From Cercis canadensis (taxonomy: Eukaryota; Streptophyta; Magnoliopsida; Fabales; Fabaceae), in the NCBI GenBank assembly GCA_003255065.1, contig QAOA01004753.1, positions 1 through 64,000 of the forward strand: DNA of 64,000 nucleotides, given 5' to 3'. Positions 23,901 through 34,656 of this stretch are shown in pieces. The notes under the pieces are model-generated. The model made no database searches. It worked only from the letters and a program-made list of their open reading frames with translations, and was not told the origin of the DNA. The translations under genes were made by a program, and so were the position numbers. How positions within the stretch are numbered: position 1 is the first letter of the stretch; each line of letters opens with the position of its first letter.

Positions 23901-25585
23901 TGCTTTTCTCATCGATGCTGAGAACAAGAAAGCAGGAAATCATAGCATAACTGTGTGGCTACGGCAACTCAAAGCTGCATTCCTTGATGCCAAGGATGTA
24001 TTGGACGAAATAGAGTGTGAGGCATTGCGAAATGAAGTGGTGAAAATGCATGGAAGTGCTACTAGAAAGGTATGGTGCTTTTTCTCAACCTCTAATTCAC
24101 TGGCATTCCGTTTTAAAATGGCTCGAAAAATTAAGCATGTCAAAGAAAGGATAGACGAGATAGCTTCTAATTGGAAAACATTTGATCTCACTTAGCAACA
24201 TCCCAATAATTTGCCTTTTATCACTCCCGAGATGCCACATAGGGAGACCCATTCTTACCTCAATGGGTCACTAGTAATTGGTAGGGATGGGGAGAAAGAA
24301 GAGATCATAAGTTTTTTTATGAGCCCACAGACACATGATTATAAAATCCTTGTTCTTCCAATTGTTGGAATTGGAGGATTAGGAAAGACCACACTTGCCA
24401 AATTGGTGTACAATGATGTGAGAATAATTGAGCATTTTGAATCACGGATGTGGGTATGTGTGTCAGATGAATTTGATGTTAAAAGGTTAATATATGAAAT
24501 TCTTAAAGCTATGGGTAGACAAACTATAGGAGCTTTGAGTTTTGACCAACTGCAATCTCTTCTTCAAAAGGAATTTCCAAAGAAAAAATCTCTCCTTATT
24601 CTAGATGATGTTTGGAATGAAGATTGCCAAAAATGGGTAGAGTTAAGTCATGCTTTATTAAGTGACGAATTAGATCAATACAATAGCAAAATATTAGTCA
24701 CTACCCATAGTGAAAAGGTTGCCTCGATCATGGGAACTGTTAATCAACACAAGTTGGAAGAACTTCTTGAGGAAGAAAGTTGGAAGCTATTTGTTAAATG
24801 GGCATTTCGAGAAGGAGAGGAGGGATAACACCCTAGGCTTGAAGAAATTGGGAAGCAAATAGTTAAGAAGTGCAAAGGGGTACCCTTGGCAGTGGTAAGT
24901 TTAGCATCCATGCTTTACTCAAAGCAAGATGAAAGTGAGTGGAAAAAAGTAAGAGACTGCAAGATTTGGAAAATGGATGAACAAGAAGTAGACATTTTGC
25001 CGGCATTAAGGTTAAGCTATTATCATTTGCCACTTCACGTGAAACCATTTTTTTCTTATTGTTCCATTTTTCCAAAGGATTACGTGTTCATGGAAGTGGA
25101 CTTAATTTATTTTTGGATGGCACATGGACTCCTTCAATCAACAAATGAAAATGAAGATCAAGAAGAAGTTGGGAAGTCGTATATGAAAGAGTTAATTTCA
25201 AGATGTTTTCTCCAAATTGAACATAAGTTCGCTGGTTATTATCTTCTCGGAATGCATGATCTTGTCCATGATCTTGCAATGTCAACAATGCAAAGTGAAG
25301 TATCAGTAATGAGTGTTAGTTCCTCGGCCACAAATGTAAACAAAAATATTTGACACATATCAATTTCAAACAGTGGTCATCAACAAGTTTCAGCTTTCAA
25401 CCATACGTCCAACAATATCCGAACCATTGGATTTTGGCATTCAACTGACAGAGCTCTTGCGGTCACCAAACCATTTGTCAAATGGATCTCTAAGAAATTC
25501 AAGTACCTAAGGGTGTTGAATTTACGATATTCCAACTTGGGGTCCTTGCTGAATTGTTTCAGCAAAATGGATCTCTTCTTTCTCA
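23767..25585 (+). pseudogene. NLR1: CC-NBS-LRR (RGA-like), nonsense-mutated and 3' chimeric
   Basis: The start at 23767 (MGEIAIGVATAILEKL) matches the NLR2 start. One continuous frame runs through the coiled-coil region, P-loop (GIGGLGKTTLAK), kinase-2 (LLILDDVW), GVPLAVVSLASML, the YCSIFPKDY block, MHDLVHDLA and the first LRR residues. It is broken by three nonsense codons: TAG at 24193-24195, TAA at 24826-24828 and TGA at 25351-25353. NLR2 has sense codons at each place (CAA and CGA for the last two). There are no frameshifts, so the loss is recent. At about 25565, after FSKM, the sequence switches to a copy of the NLR2 5' leader (compare 30198-30465), so the rest of the LRR domain is missing. 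It could only give truncated products. Confidence 0.9.
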
Positions 25586-26009
25586 TTCACTGTAGTATAC
25601 CACTTTCTCATTCACGCCCAACTACCTTCGTCTTCCTCTTCCAGTCGGAGACCAAATTTCAATTGATAGGCATTATTTATATTTCTACCTACATGAAGCA
25701 TCCATCATTATGCAAAAATTGATTGATACAGATGAATGTACATTTCAAAGAAATTTTTGTACATTTCAAAGAAATTTTTGAATAATAAGAAAGATAGAGG
25801 CATTTCCAAGTTGATTTTGGAACTGTTTTCTCTAATGTTTTTAGTCTATGTTATGGCGAATTTGATATCCGCATAGCTTTTATTGAAAAGCTTTTATTTG
25901 GGTCCATATATTTACCAAAATTTGGGTATCAACATCATGTAATAGAAATATTTGGCATCCACGATCTTGCTCATTGAATGTTTCATAGGTCATTAATAAA
26001 TTGCATGTC

Positions 26010-26140
26010 GCTCTAAGAAGACATCTCAATAGTTAAACACAATTGTCATTTTATTATAGAGGTATCGGGTTCAAATCTCATTGAGATGTGAGATTTTGAG
26101 AAAAATAGATTATCTTTTATCATGTAACCTCTAAGGACAA
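26010..26140 (+). repeat. Degenerate tRNA-derived SINE-like element
   Basis: It has an A-box-like atagttaaacacaattg, then cgggttcaaatctc (B-box consensus ggttcRaNNcc) about 35 nt later, and ends atgtaacctct before A-rich sequence. A second copy lies at 27940-28070. Box spacing fits a Pol III promoter. There is no clear target-site duplication. Confidence 0.45.
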
Positions 26141-26883
26141 AAAAGAAAATGCATATGTGATTTTAGGTTAGGATCATTTAGTTCTTGAAAGCCTATAGTA
26201 ATTTTATGATCATTTTTTGGGGTTTTTTTTTTTCTTTGCGCTTCCCATGAATTTTTTCTTCTTCTTTTCCTATCGTTTTTGACATTTTCTCCATTGGCTT
26301 TAATGAGTAGTAATCGGAAGGCAACACTTGTAGACCTCCATCTAGTGACTCAAAATATCTTGAAAGCACTCAAAATATTACTCTCAGAAGATATGTCAAA
26401 GTAGGTTTACCTATAAGACTTATTTTTTCTTATTTTTTATTTTTTTCTTATTATATATGTCTATTAGAGTAATACTGTCCATATATAAAAATATTTTTTT
26501 TAGGTGTCCTAAAAACTTAAGGTAAATAAGACTCAAAAGAGTGACCAACTCCTCGGGCTAAAATACAATGTCAATTTTTATACATTCCTTAAGTACTACA
26601 ATATTTAAGCATAAATATATGTGATTTCAATTGATAGGACCTAAACATAGTCCATTATTTATATTTCTACCTACATAGAGCATCCATCATTATGCAAAAA
26701 TTGATTGATACAGATGAATGTACATTTCAAAGAAATTTCTGAATACTAAGAAACATAGAGACATTTCCAAGTCGATTTTGGAACTGTCTTCTCTGATGTC
26801 TTTAGTCTATGCTATGACGAATTTGATATCCACATAGCTTTTATTGAAAAGCTTTTATTTGGGTCCATATATTTACCAAAATT

Positions 26884-27287
26884 TGGGCATACAGCAGCAC
26901 AGGAGTATATATGGATACTGATGGTGCTCATCACATTGCAACAAATGAGCTTTCCTTGAATATTGCTGGTCCAGAATACTACAGAACAGCCCGCCTTTCC
27001 CCTCTGTCACTTAAGTACTATGGCCTTTGTTTGCTGAAAGGAAGTTATGAAGTTAAGCTTCACTTTGCTGAAATACAGTATAGTAATGAACAAACATTTA
27101 GCAGCATAGGAAGGCGCGTATTTGATGTCTCAATTCAAGTAAGTATCAAAGAAAAATAGTTTGTGGTGTTGTTTCAATTGCTTCTTTTCCTTTTCTCATA
27201 TTCTTTTGTAAGAAGATGAAAGCTTTGAACGTAGACTTCTAAATAGTGCATCTTCTTCATAGGGTAACTTATATTTGAAAGATTTTA
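26884..27287 (+). pseudogene. Malectin-exon scrap of RLK2
   Basis: 26884-27287 matches 38066-38469 of RLK2 almost base for base. It covers the end of the first malectin exon (to 27138), the intron, and the first 25 nt of the next exon, ending at a single N (27288). On the left it joins the NLR-flank repeat through the shared bases tgggcat. It is either an ectopic recombination product or a mis-joined allelic contig. Confidence 0.9.
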
Positions 27288-28159
27288 NTAGACCTCCATC
27301 TAGTGACTCAAAATATCTTGAAAGCACTCAAAATATTACTCTCAGAAGATATGTCAAAGTAGGTTTACCTATAAGACTTATTTTTTCTTATTTTTTATTT
27401 TTTTCTTATTATATATGTCTATTAGAGTAATACTCTCCATATATAAAAACATTTTTTTTAGGTGTCCTAAAAACGTAAGGTAAATAAGACTTAAAAGAGT
27501 GACCAACTCCTAGGGCTAAAATACAATATCAATTTTTATACATTCCTTAAGTACTACAATATTTAAGCATAAATATATGTGACTTCAATTGATAGGACCT
27601 AAATAGAGTCCATTATTTATATTTCTACCTACATGTAGCATCCATCATTATGCAAAAATTGATTGATATAGATGAATGTACATTTCAAAGAAATTTCTGA
27701 ATACTAAGAAACATAGAGACATTTCCAAGTCAATTTTGGAATTGTCTTCTCTGATGTCTTTAGTTTATGCTATGACGAATTTGATATCCACATAGCTTTT
27801 ATTGAAAAGCTTTTATTTGGGTCCATATATTTACCAAAATTTGGGTATCAACATCATATAATAGAAATATTTGGCATCCACGATCTTGCTCATTGAATGT
27901 TTCATAGGTCATTAATAAATTGAATGTCGCTCTAAGAAGACATCTCAATAGTTAAACGCAATTGTCATTTCATTATAGAGGTATCGGGTTCAAATTTCAT
28001 TGAGATGTGAGATTTTGAGAGAAATAGATTACCTTTTATTGTGTAACCTCTAATGACAAAAAGAAAAATGCATATGTCATTTTAGGTTGGGATCATTTAC
28101 TTCTTCAAAGCCTATAATAATTTTATGTTCTTTTTTTTTTTCTTTGCGCTTCCCATGTA

Positions 28160-29930
28160 ATCTAGAAACCATGTAAACTAAATTTGTATACATCTATGCC
28201 ATCAATTTTTGTAACAATTTCAAGGACTTTCAATTATTCTAACTTTGAAAAAGAAAGGTGAGGGGGATATTTTCCAGCAAAAGACAAAATTTAAAAACAA
28301 AAATCAAAAGGAAGGACTTCCATGTGTTATATATGATCCAAAATCTAAGAATTGAATGTTGGTACGATTTTTGACCAATATGCTGACTCTTCACTTAACA
28401 AGGGATTGCTTCATGAATTGGGTTCTTTATTTCTACATACAAGACAAGAGAACCGTTCTCATAGTCTAAGTATTTGACCTACTCAGTTGATTTCTTTTTG
28501 GTAGTAATAAATTTGGCACAGTTTTTTTTTTTGGGGTACTATTTGACTTCGTGCATATTGTGATGGTAAAACATCACCGACAAATAAAAAAAAAAATAGT
28601 AAAGTACATATTCCTCTATTTCTTATGCATGAATTTTTAATTTAATTTTCCCGTGATAATTTAATTACACCAAATGCATGAACCAGTGCCAAATTATCAA
28701 ATTATCATAATCATATCCAGCCTTAATTAATGGACTAATTATCAAAGGTCATCGGTCATTGACTTTCTTATCTCTTTCTCCCATTTCATAAATAAAGTTG
28801 TATCATAGATCACATAATTCATATGCATGTGCGAGTCTAATCTTTCTAAATCTTATCTCTTTCTCATTTATTGCGTAGTGCATGACATGAGAGACATAAT
28901 TGTTATTCCACATGAATAAAACATGTACAAAAAAATGGGGGTTCTGATTTTTTTTTTTTTTGATAAAATTTGAAAGTCTTGATTTTAAATTGTAGTTTCT
29001 TTCGTTTTGGGCCTTGTGCCTTATTTCTGTATCCAAAAAAAAATATGAAGTTGTTAAGAAAAGTCCACTAAAAATTAGAATTTCAAAATTTTTATTATTT
29101 TAATTACTAAAATTTTAATTGGCATAGATAGAAATTGAATTTCTTGACAATTGTTAAATTTTGTAAGTCGGTCCCCATACAAGGAGCACAATTATTGAGT
29201 AATAAAAGAAGTGGTCCCCATACAAGAGCACAATTATTTTAGATCAGCACATGCATTTCTTTTAGTGCAATGAATTTGGCATCCAATGGGGTTTCCTAAG
29301 ATTACCCTGCAGGTCCAACAAATTTAAACAACAGTTCCATATATCTATGAATTGAGTTGGAATTAATGAAATGAAATCAATTTTTACATTAATTAATTTG
29401 AATAAATCATTGGATAGACCAAATTCCAATTTATCATTTCAACTTTTGATTTGAGCACATATTTTCCTTAATCCATTTGTATTATTTGCAATGTTTCTCC
29501 AAATTACACTACATCATTTAAATTTAAGATTAAACTAAGGTGAAGGTTATGCTATCACCCTTTTTTAGGGTGATTGCACTATACATTTTTTTAGATGGGT
29601 AGGATTCAATAAAACTTACAGTATGATTTTAGTATCATTATAAAAATATTAAAAAACTAAATAACATAACTCTTATCTTAAACTAATGCCAAAAGAGGAG
29701 AAATATGTTGTTATATTACAATTTGAATTATAGATCATGACGGATAAATATAATTTTACTTAAATCTTTGAAAATATATTTCTTACAGCGGAATTGCTAT
29801 GCCACCCCCTCAAAATACATTACATGAATCTCCTTTACTTTAAATTTAACTTTTCCACATACTTTATATATGTTATGTTGTTGCTAATAGAGATAATAAA
29901 ATAATGCTGATGTCAAATTTATTCTGAAAT
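28160..29930. other. Intergenic, AT-rich
   Basis: No gene is recognised on either strand. Only short low-complexity stretches and a small hairpin near 29558-29575 (caccctttttta/gggtg) are seen. Confidence 0.6.
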
Positions 29931-30093
29931 ACTTATATATATGTAATGAATAGATCCTTAAATAAAAAAAAAAAAAAACTGCAATTGGATTTATATACAA
30001 GTCTAACATAATTAAATTAAGTCAATAAAATTATATCAGGCCGAGGCCGAAGGCTTTGGCCTTCTTTTGTTTTAATTAGTTGAGAAATGATTC

Positions 30094-30100
30094 TATAAAA
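30094..30100 (+). promoter_or_regulatory. Candidate TATA box of NLR2
   Basis: TATAAAA lies in ttctataaaaagggg, about 460 bp upstream of the NLR2 ATG, just after the flank shared with NLR1. The 5' leader (about 30130-30556) contains pyrimidine-rich stretches. Assignment by position only. Confidence 0.45.
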
Positions 30101-30556
30101 AGGGGAGGGGGGGTTCTCAGCTATAGCAATCTTTCTTTCAGTGAACCAAACAGAAATCGTTATCATCTTCTTCTGATATTTTTCTTTCCAAATCTGATCT
30201 CTTCTTTCTCATTCACTGCAGTATAGCACTCTCCTTCTCACGCCCAATAACTTCATCTTCCTCTTCCTGTATCGTTTTTCAATTTGTCTTCCCAACTTTC
30301 TCTCTCCTTTTTCATTCTATCCTTCCTGTTTCCTATGTTCTCTGAACGTCGGTGATACCAGAAACGTAGACGAAGCAGAAGAAGGAATCAAGCATCCGGC
30401 GGCAGTGGAAGAGGTGCTGGTGGTGCAGCGACCACCGACGAGACCCGTCGGAGACCAAATTTGCTGCTTGCCGAATTCATCTCCCTTAATTCTCCAACTG
30501 AGACACACATTTTCACTTTTGTTTTTCTCTCCCAAGCTACCCCAGCTTATAGAGGC

Positions 30557-32959
30557 ATGGAGGATATAGCTATTGCCGTGGCAACCCCAATTTTGGAGAA
30601 CCTTGCAACCAAAGCTTACAAAGAGTTTGCCTTGGTTTGGGGTCTGAAAGATGAAGTGGAAAGGCTTCAAAACTCAATGCTGTCCTTCAATGCTTTTCTC
30701 GTCGATGCTGAGAACAAGAAAGCAGGAAATCTTAACTTAACTGAGTCGCTACGGCAACTCAAAGCTGCATTCCTTGATGCCGAGAATGTATTGGACGAAA
30801 TAGAGTGCGAGGCATTGCGAAAAGAAGTGGTGAAAATGCATGGAAGTGCTATTAGAAAGGTACGGCGCTTTTTCTCAAGCTCTAATCCATTTGCATTCCG
30901 TTTTAAAATGGCTCATAAAATTAAGGATGTCAAAGAGAGGTTAGACGAGATAACTTCTAATTGGACAAAATTTGGTCTCACCCAACAACAACCCATTATC
31001 ACTCCCAAGATGCCACTGAGGGAGACCGATTCTTTCCTCAATGATTCACTAGAGATTGGTAGGGATGGGGAGAGAAAAAAAATCATAAGTTTTTTGATAA
31101 GCCCACAGACATATGATGATAAAATCCCCGTTCTTTCAATTGTTGGAATTGGAGGATTAGGAAAGACCACACTTGCCAAAATGGTGTACAATGATGCTAG
31201 CATAATTATGCATTTTGAATCACGAATGTGGGTTTGTGTGTCAGATGAATTTGATGTTAAAAGTTTGATGTCTAAAATTCTTAAAGAATTGGGTAGAGAA
31301 GGTACAGAAGCTCTCAGTTTAAACAAATTGCAATCTCTTTTTCGGGAGGAATTTCCAAAGGAGAAATTTCTCCTTGTTCTAGATGATGTTTGGAATGAAG
31401 ATCGTCAAAAATGGGTGAAGTTAAGTCATGCTTTATTAGGTGACAAATTGGGCCAACACAATAGCAAAATATTAGTCACTACCCGTAGTGAAAAGGTTGC
31501 CTTGATCATGGATACTGTTTTTCAACACAAGTTGGAAGAACTTCCTGTGAAAGAAAGTTGGAAGCTATTTGTTAAAAATGCATTTCAAGAGGGAGAGGAG
31601 GGACAACACCCTAGGCTTGAAGAAATTGGGAAGCAAATAGTTAAGAAGTGCAAAGGGGTGCCCTTGGCAGTGGTAAGTTTAGCATCCATGCTTTACTCAA
31701 GCCAGGATGAAAGTGAGTGGGAAAAAGTAAGAGATAGCGAGATTTGGGAAATAAATGAAGAACAAGCAAAAATTTTGCCGGCATTAAGGTTAAGTTATTT
31801 TCATTTGCCATTTCACTTGAAGCAATGTTTTTCTTACTGTTCCATTTTTCCAAAGGATTACGAGTTCTCGGAATTTTATTTAATTTATTTTTGGATGGCA
31901 TATGGGCTCCTTCAATCAAAAAATGAAAATGAAGAACTAGAAGTAGTTGGGAAGTTGTATGTGAAAGAGTTAATTTCAAGATGTTTTCTCCAAATTGAAG
32001 ATAAGCTATTAGGTGAGCATTATCTAAGAATGCATGATCTTGTCCATGATCTTGCAATGTCAACAATGCAAAGTGAAGTTGCAGTAATGACTGTTAGTTC
32101 ATCGGCCACAAATGTAAACAAAAATATTCGACACATATCAATTTCAAACAGTGGTGATCAACAAGTTTTACCTTTCAATCATACATCCAACAACATTCGA
32201 ACCATTTTATTCTGGCATGCCTTTGGGGTCACCAAACAATTTGTCAAATGGATCTCTAACAAATTCAAGTACCTAAGGGTGTTGGATTTACAATCTTTCA
32301 ACTCGGAGTTCTTGCCGGATTGTTTCAGCAAAATGAAGCAATTAAGATTTCTTAATCTACGCTGGGCAAAGTTGAAGAAACTCCCGGATTCCATTTTCAA
32401 GCTCCAGAGTTTGCAGTTCTTAGACATCGGGCAATGTCCACTTGAAGATCCCCTGAAAGACATAGGAAATCTTATTAGCCTTCGATTTCTTATTCTAAGC
32501 ACAGAAGCCTCGTCTTTGTCCCACTGTGGTTTAGGATGCTTGAAATCTCTTCATTATTTAAACATACGAGAGTGTCATAATTTGGTCAACTTACCATGTG
32601 ATTTGATGCAACTCACTGCTTTAAGGACATTGATGATCATAGGCTGTAGAAAGATTGTTAATTTAGAGGTACAAGAACTTGAAGAAGAAAAGAAAAATGA
32701 AAGGGTCCAGGATTTGAAGCTTGAGCGATTTTATGTTTCCTCCTGTCCCAATTTGGTAGCTTTACCACATTGGCTTCAGAGATCTTCTAAGACTTTGCGG
32801 TATATGGGTGTTCATTACTGTAAGAGCTTGAGAGCACTACCAGAAGGGCTGCCAACATCACTTGAGGATCTTACAATTAAAGGCTGTCCCCATTTGAGTG
32901 AGAGGTGCCAACAAGACTCAGTCCTAGACTGGCCCAGCATAGCTCATTTCTCCATGTAA
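30557..32959 (+). CDS. NLR2: intact CC-NBS-LRR resistance-type protein (RGA-like)
   Basis: This is an intracellular immune receptor that switches between ADP- and ATP-bound states on pathogen perception; the effector recognised is unknown. The single exon encodes 800 residues from ATG 30557 (MEDIAIAVATPILENL). The frame is also open to an upstream ATG at 30461, but the later start matches the NLR1 start and the family. Domains: coiled-coil/Rx-N region ~1-150; P-loop GIGGLGKTTLAK ~196-207; kinase-2 LLVLDDVW ~271-278; GVPLAVVSLASML ~365-377; CFSYCSIFPKDYEF ~422-435; MHDLVHDL ~491-498; LRRs from ~570 (LRVLDLQSF, LRFLNLRWAKLKKLP, LHYLNIREC, LYVSSCPNL-like). At 800 residues it is shorter than typical RGA proteins because few LRRs remain. 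The frame is intact, unlike its neighbour NLR1, with which it shares promoter flanks. Confidence 0.95.
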   Translation: MEDIAIAVATPILENLATKAYKEFALVWGLKDEVERLQNSMLSFNAFLVDAENKKAGNLNLTESLRQLKAAFLDAENVLDEIECEALRKEVVKMHGSAIRKVRRFFSSSNPFAFRFKMAHKIKDVKERLDEITSNWTKFGLTQQQPIITPKMPLRETDSFLNDSLEIGRDGERKKIISFLISPQTYDDKIPVLSIVGIGGLGKTTLAKMVYNDASIIMHFESRMWVCVSDEFDVKSLMSKILKELGREGTEALSLNKLQSLFREEFPKEKFLLVLDDVWNEDRQKWVKLSHALLGDKLGQHNSKILVTTRSEKVALIMDTVFQHKLEELPVKESWKLFVKNAFQEGEEGQHPRLEEIGKQIVKKCKGVPLAVVSLASMLYSSQDESEWEKVRDSEIWEINEEQAKILPALRLSYFHLPFHLKQCFSYCSIFPKDYEFSEFYLIYFWMAYGLLQSKNENEELEVVGKLYVKELISRCFLQIEDKLLGEHYLRMHDLVHDLAMSTMQSEVAVMTVSSSATNVNKNIRHISISNSGDQQVLPFNHTSNNIRTILFWHAFGVTKQFVKWISNKFKYLRVLDLQSFNSEFLPDCFSKMKQLRFLNLRWAKLKKLPDSIFKLQSLQFLDIGQCPLEDPLKDIGNLISLRFLILSTEASSLSHCGLGCLKSLHYLNIRECHNLVNLPCDLMQLTALRTLMIIGCRKIVNLEVQELEEEKKNERVQDLKLERFYVSSCPNLVALPHWLQRSSKTLRYMGVHYCKSLRALPEGLPTSLEDLTIKGCPHLSERCQQDSVLDWPSIAHFSM

Positions 32960-33044
32960 GTGTAAACTAATCAAAGTCAAAAGTTCTTCTAATATTATCA
33001 TTTAATTTTATTTATCATTACATTTTATCAATCTCTATCATAAA

Positions 33045-33540
33045 ATTCTATATTCTTCTAGTTGATCATTATTTTTGTCTTGAATCAAATCTATATACTT
33101 AGTTTTCACAACTCTTTCTTAATGACTTCAAACATACGTCACATGTACATCTCCCTGCTACTATTACTTTGTTTTTTTATTTCAATAAATAATTTTGTGC
33201 TGTTTTGAACATGCAACATTAACTATCAAATGAAGTCAGAAGTTTGACAAGAGGAGATGTGACAGAGCATTCAGCTTGTGGTCTCTAGAGCTTCATTTCT
33301 ATATTCTTATGTTACTTTACTTGATTATTATTTTTTGCTTTGAACTGAATTTATATACTTAGTTTTTACAATTCTTTCTTAATGACTTCCAACATAATTT
33401 TGTATTTGATTTCAATAAATAATTTTGTATTGTTTCAGACATGCAGGAGTTATTATTCACCCAAGGTCAGAGTCTGAACTGGAATGACAACAAGAAGAGA
33501 TGCGAGAGAACATTGAGCCTGTGTGGTCTCCTTAGTGAGC
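33045..33540 (+). repeat. Tandem duplication in the NLR2 3' region
   Basis: 33045-33290 (ttctatattcttctag, then atacttagttttcac, then caagaggagatgtgac) is repeated with divergence at 33296-33540. Each unit ends with a variant of gtcaga...aagagatg...gtggtct followed by a stop-rich tail. It is probably part of the 3' UTR or a downstream non-coding exon. Confidence 0.65.
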
Positions 33541-33719
33541 ATAAATATATATTTCTCTCCCTTGATTGTGTTTATAAATATTTTCACTTGTGTGTATCTA
33601 TATTTACATTTAATATTGTGTATTTCATTTTTTTTGTAAGATACTGTTATCTGCATATTATTATTATTCTTTGTACTTTTGTTATTTGAATTTAACTGAT
33701 GCAAATTACTTCTTTTTAA

Positions 33720-34650
33720 TTGAACTTAGATATAGATTGCCGTAACCCCTAACCAGTAAGTAATAACCTTAAAAAAAGTGGTTATAATATTATTTGATAT
33801 TGATTGACCACATTGATCAAATATATGAGGGAAATTTTAAATTATGCTAGTCATAGAATTTAAGGCTAAATTCCATTTTCCTTCTCTGGGTTGGGGATTA
33901 AGGCTTGGCATGGCAGCAGATTTCCAGAAATAAAACCAATTTTTTTGACATTGTATATGATTACAGTATTTCAGTTGCCATAAAAAATAATTGCACAAGT
34001 TGAACAAGTGGGGTAATAATTATTGACAGAAGGGTTATGGCCTATGGGTGCCTTTTGCATCATATCATTTGATGAAGGGAGCAGAGAATGGCTCTGCCAG
34101 CTGTTATTCTTTGCATTCTGCAGCAACACCACCCACTTTAGCTGGAGGAATGATATTTGCACATTAAAGGTGTGGAGTTGTAAAAAAATTGAGTTTAATA
34201 AAATCGTTTTATGTAGGTTGAGTGTGGATTTAGTTAAAATTTAAGTGAATCGAATTAAATTCAAATAACAATATATGTTCAGGTTTAGACAATATCCATT
34301 TGCAGCTGCAAGTGTCAAAAATCAGAACCCTTTTAGCCACAGTAAAAAACAAAAGAAAGAAAAACAAAACTCTCGCTATATTTCAATTGGGTCAGGCTTT
34401 AAGTAGGGCCTTGGTATGGCAGATTCTAATGGAAAATTTTTGTGTAAGATGCAGTGCATCTCATCAATGAGAAATTGGCAATCATTACAGTTTAGATTTA
34501 ACTCCCCACTCCACATCGTACACTGTTAAACAGTCAAAAGACGCTTTCTGTCAAAAATATTTACTTTTCACTACACACTTTCCATTTTCTGTTTCTGTTC
34601 AAGATAAAGGGGGAAAAGTTATATGCTTCAAGCTAATTGAGTTGTGTTTG
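33720..34650 (+). other. Intron-1-like remnant upstream of RLK2 exon 2
   Basis: There is no coding exon here. The stretch 34015-34110 (attattgacagaagggttatgg, then gaatggctctgccagctg) resembles 46560-46715 in the first intron of RLK3, so this is most likely RLK2 intron 1. Confidence 0.55.
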
Positions 34651-34656
34651 ATGCAG

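Larger units (their letters stand above)
25586..28160 (+). repeat. Direct-repeat block of NLR flank, with SINE-like copies
   Basis: The block tatttatatttctacctaca...aatttgggtatcaacatcat...tttgcgcttcccatg occurs at about 25670-26270 and 27610-28160, and in part at 26650-26887. In addition 26331-26887 is repeated at 27289-27845 after a single N (27288). No gene is present apart from the RLK scrap at 26884-27287. Confidence 0.8.

Noticed and set aside
29558..29575. Short hairpin resembling a terminator
   Set aside because: A five-base stem in AT-rich plant intergenic DNA has no terminator meaning for Pol II genes.
30317..30670. 117-residue minus-strand frame at the NLR2 start
   Set aside because: It is antisense to the leader and first codons of NLR2 and has no recognisable domain.
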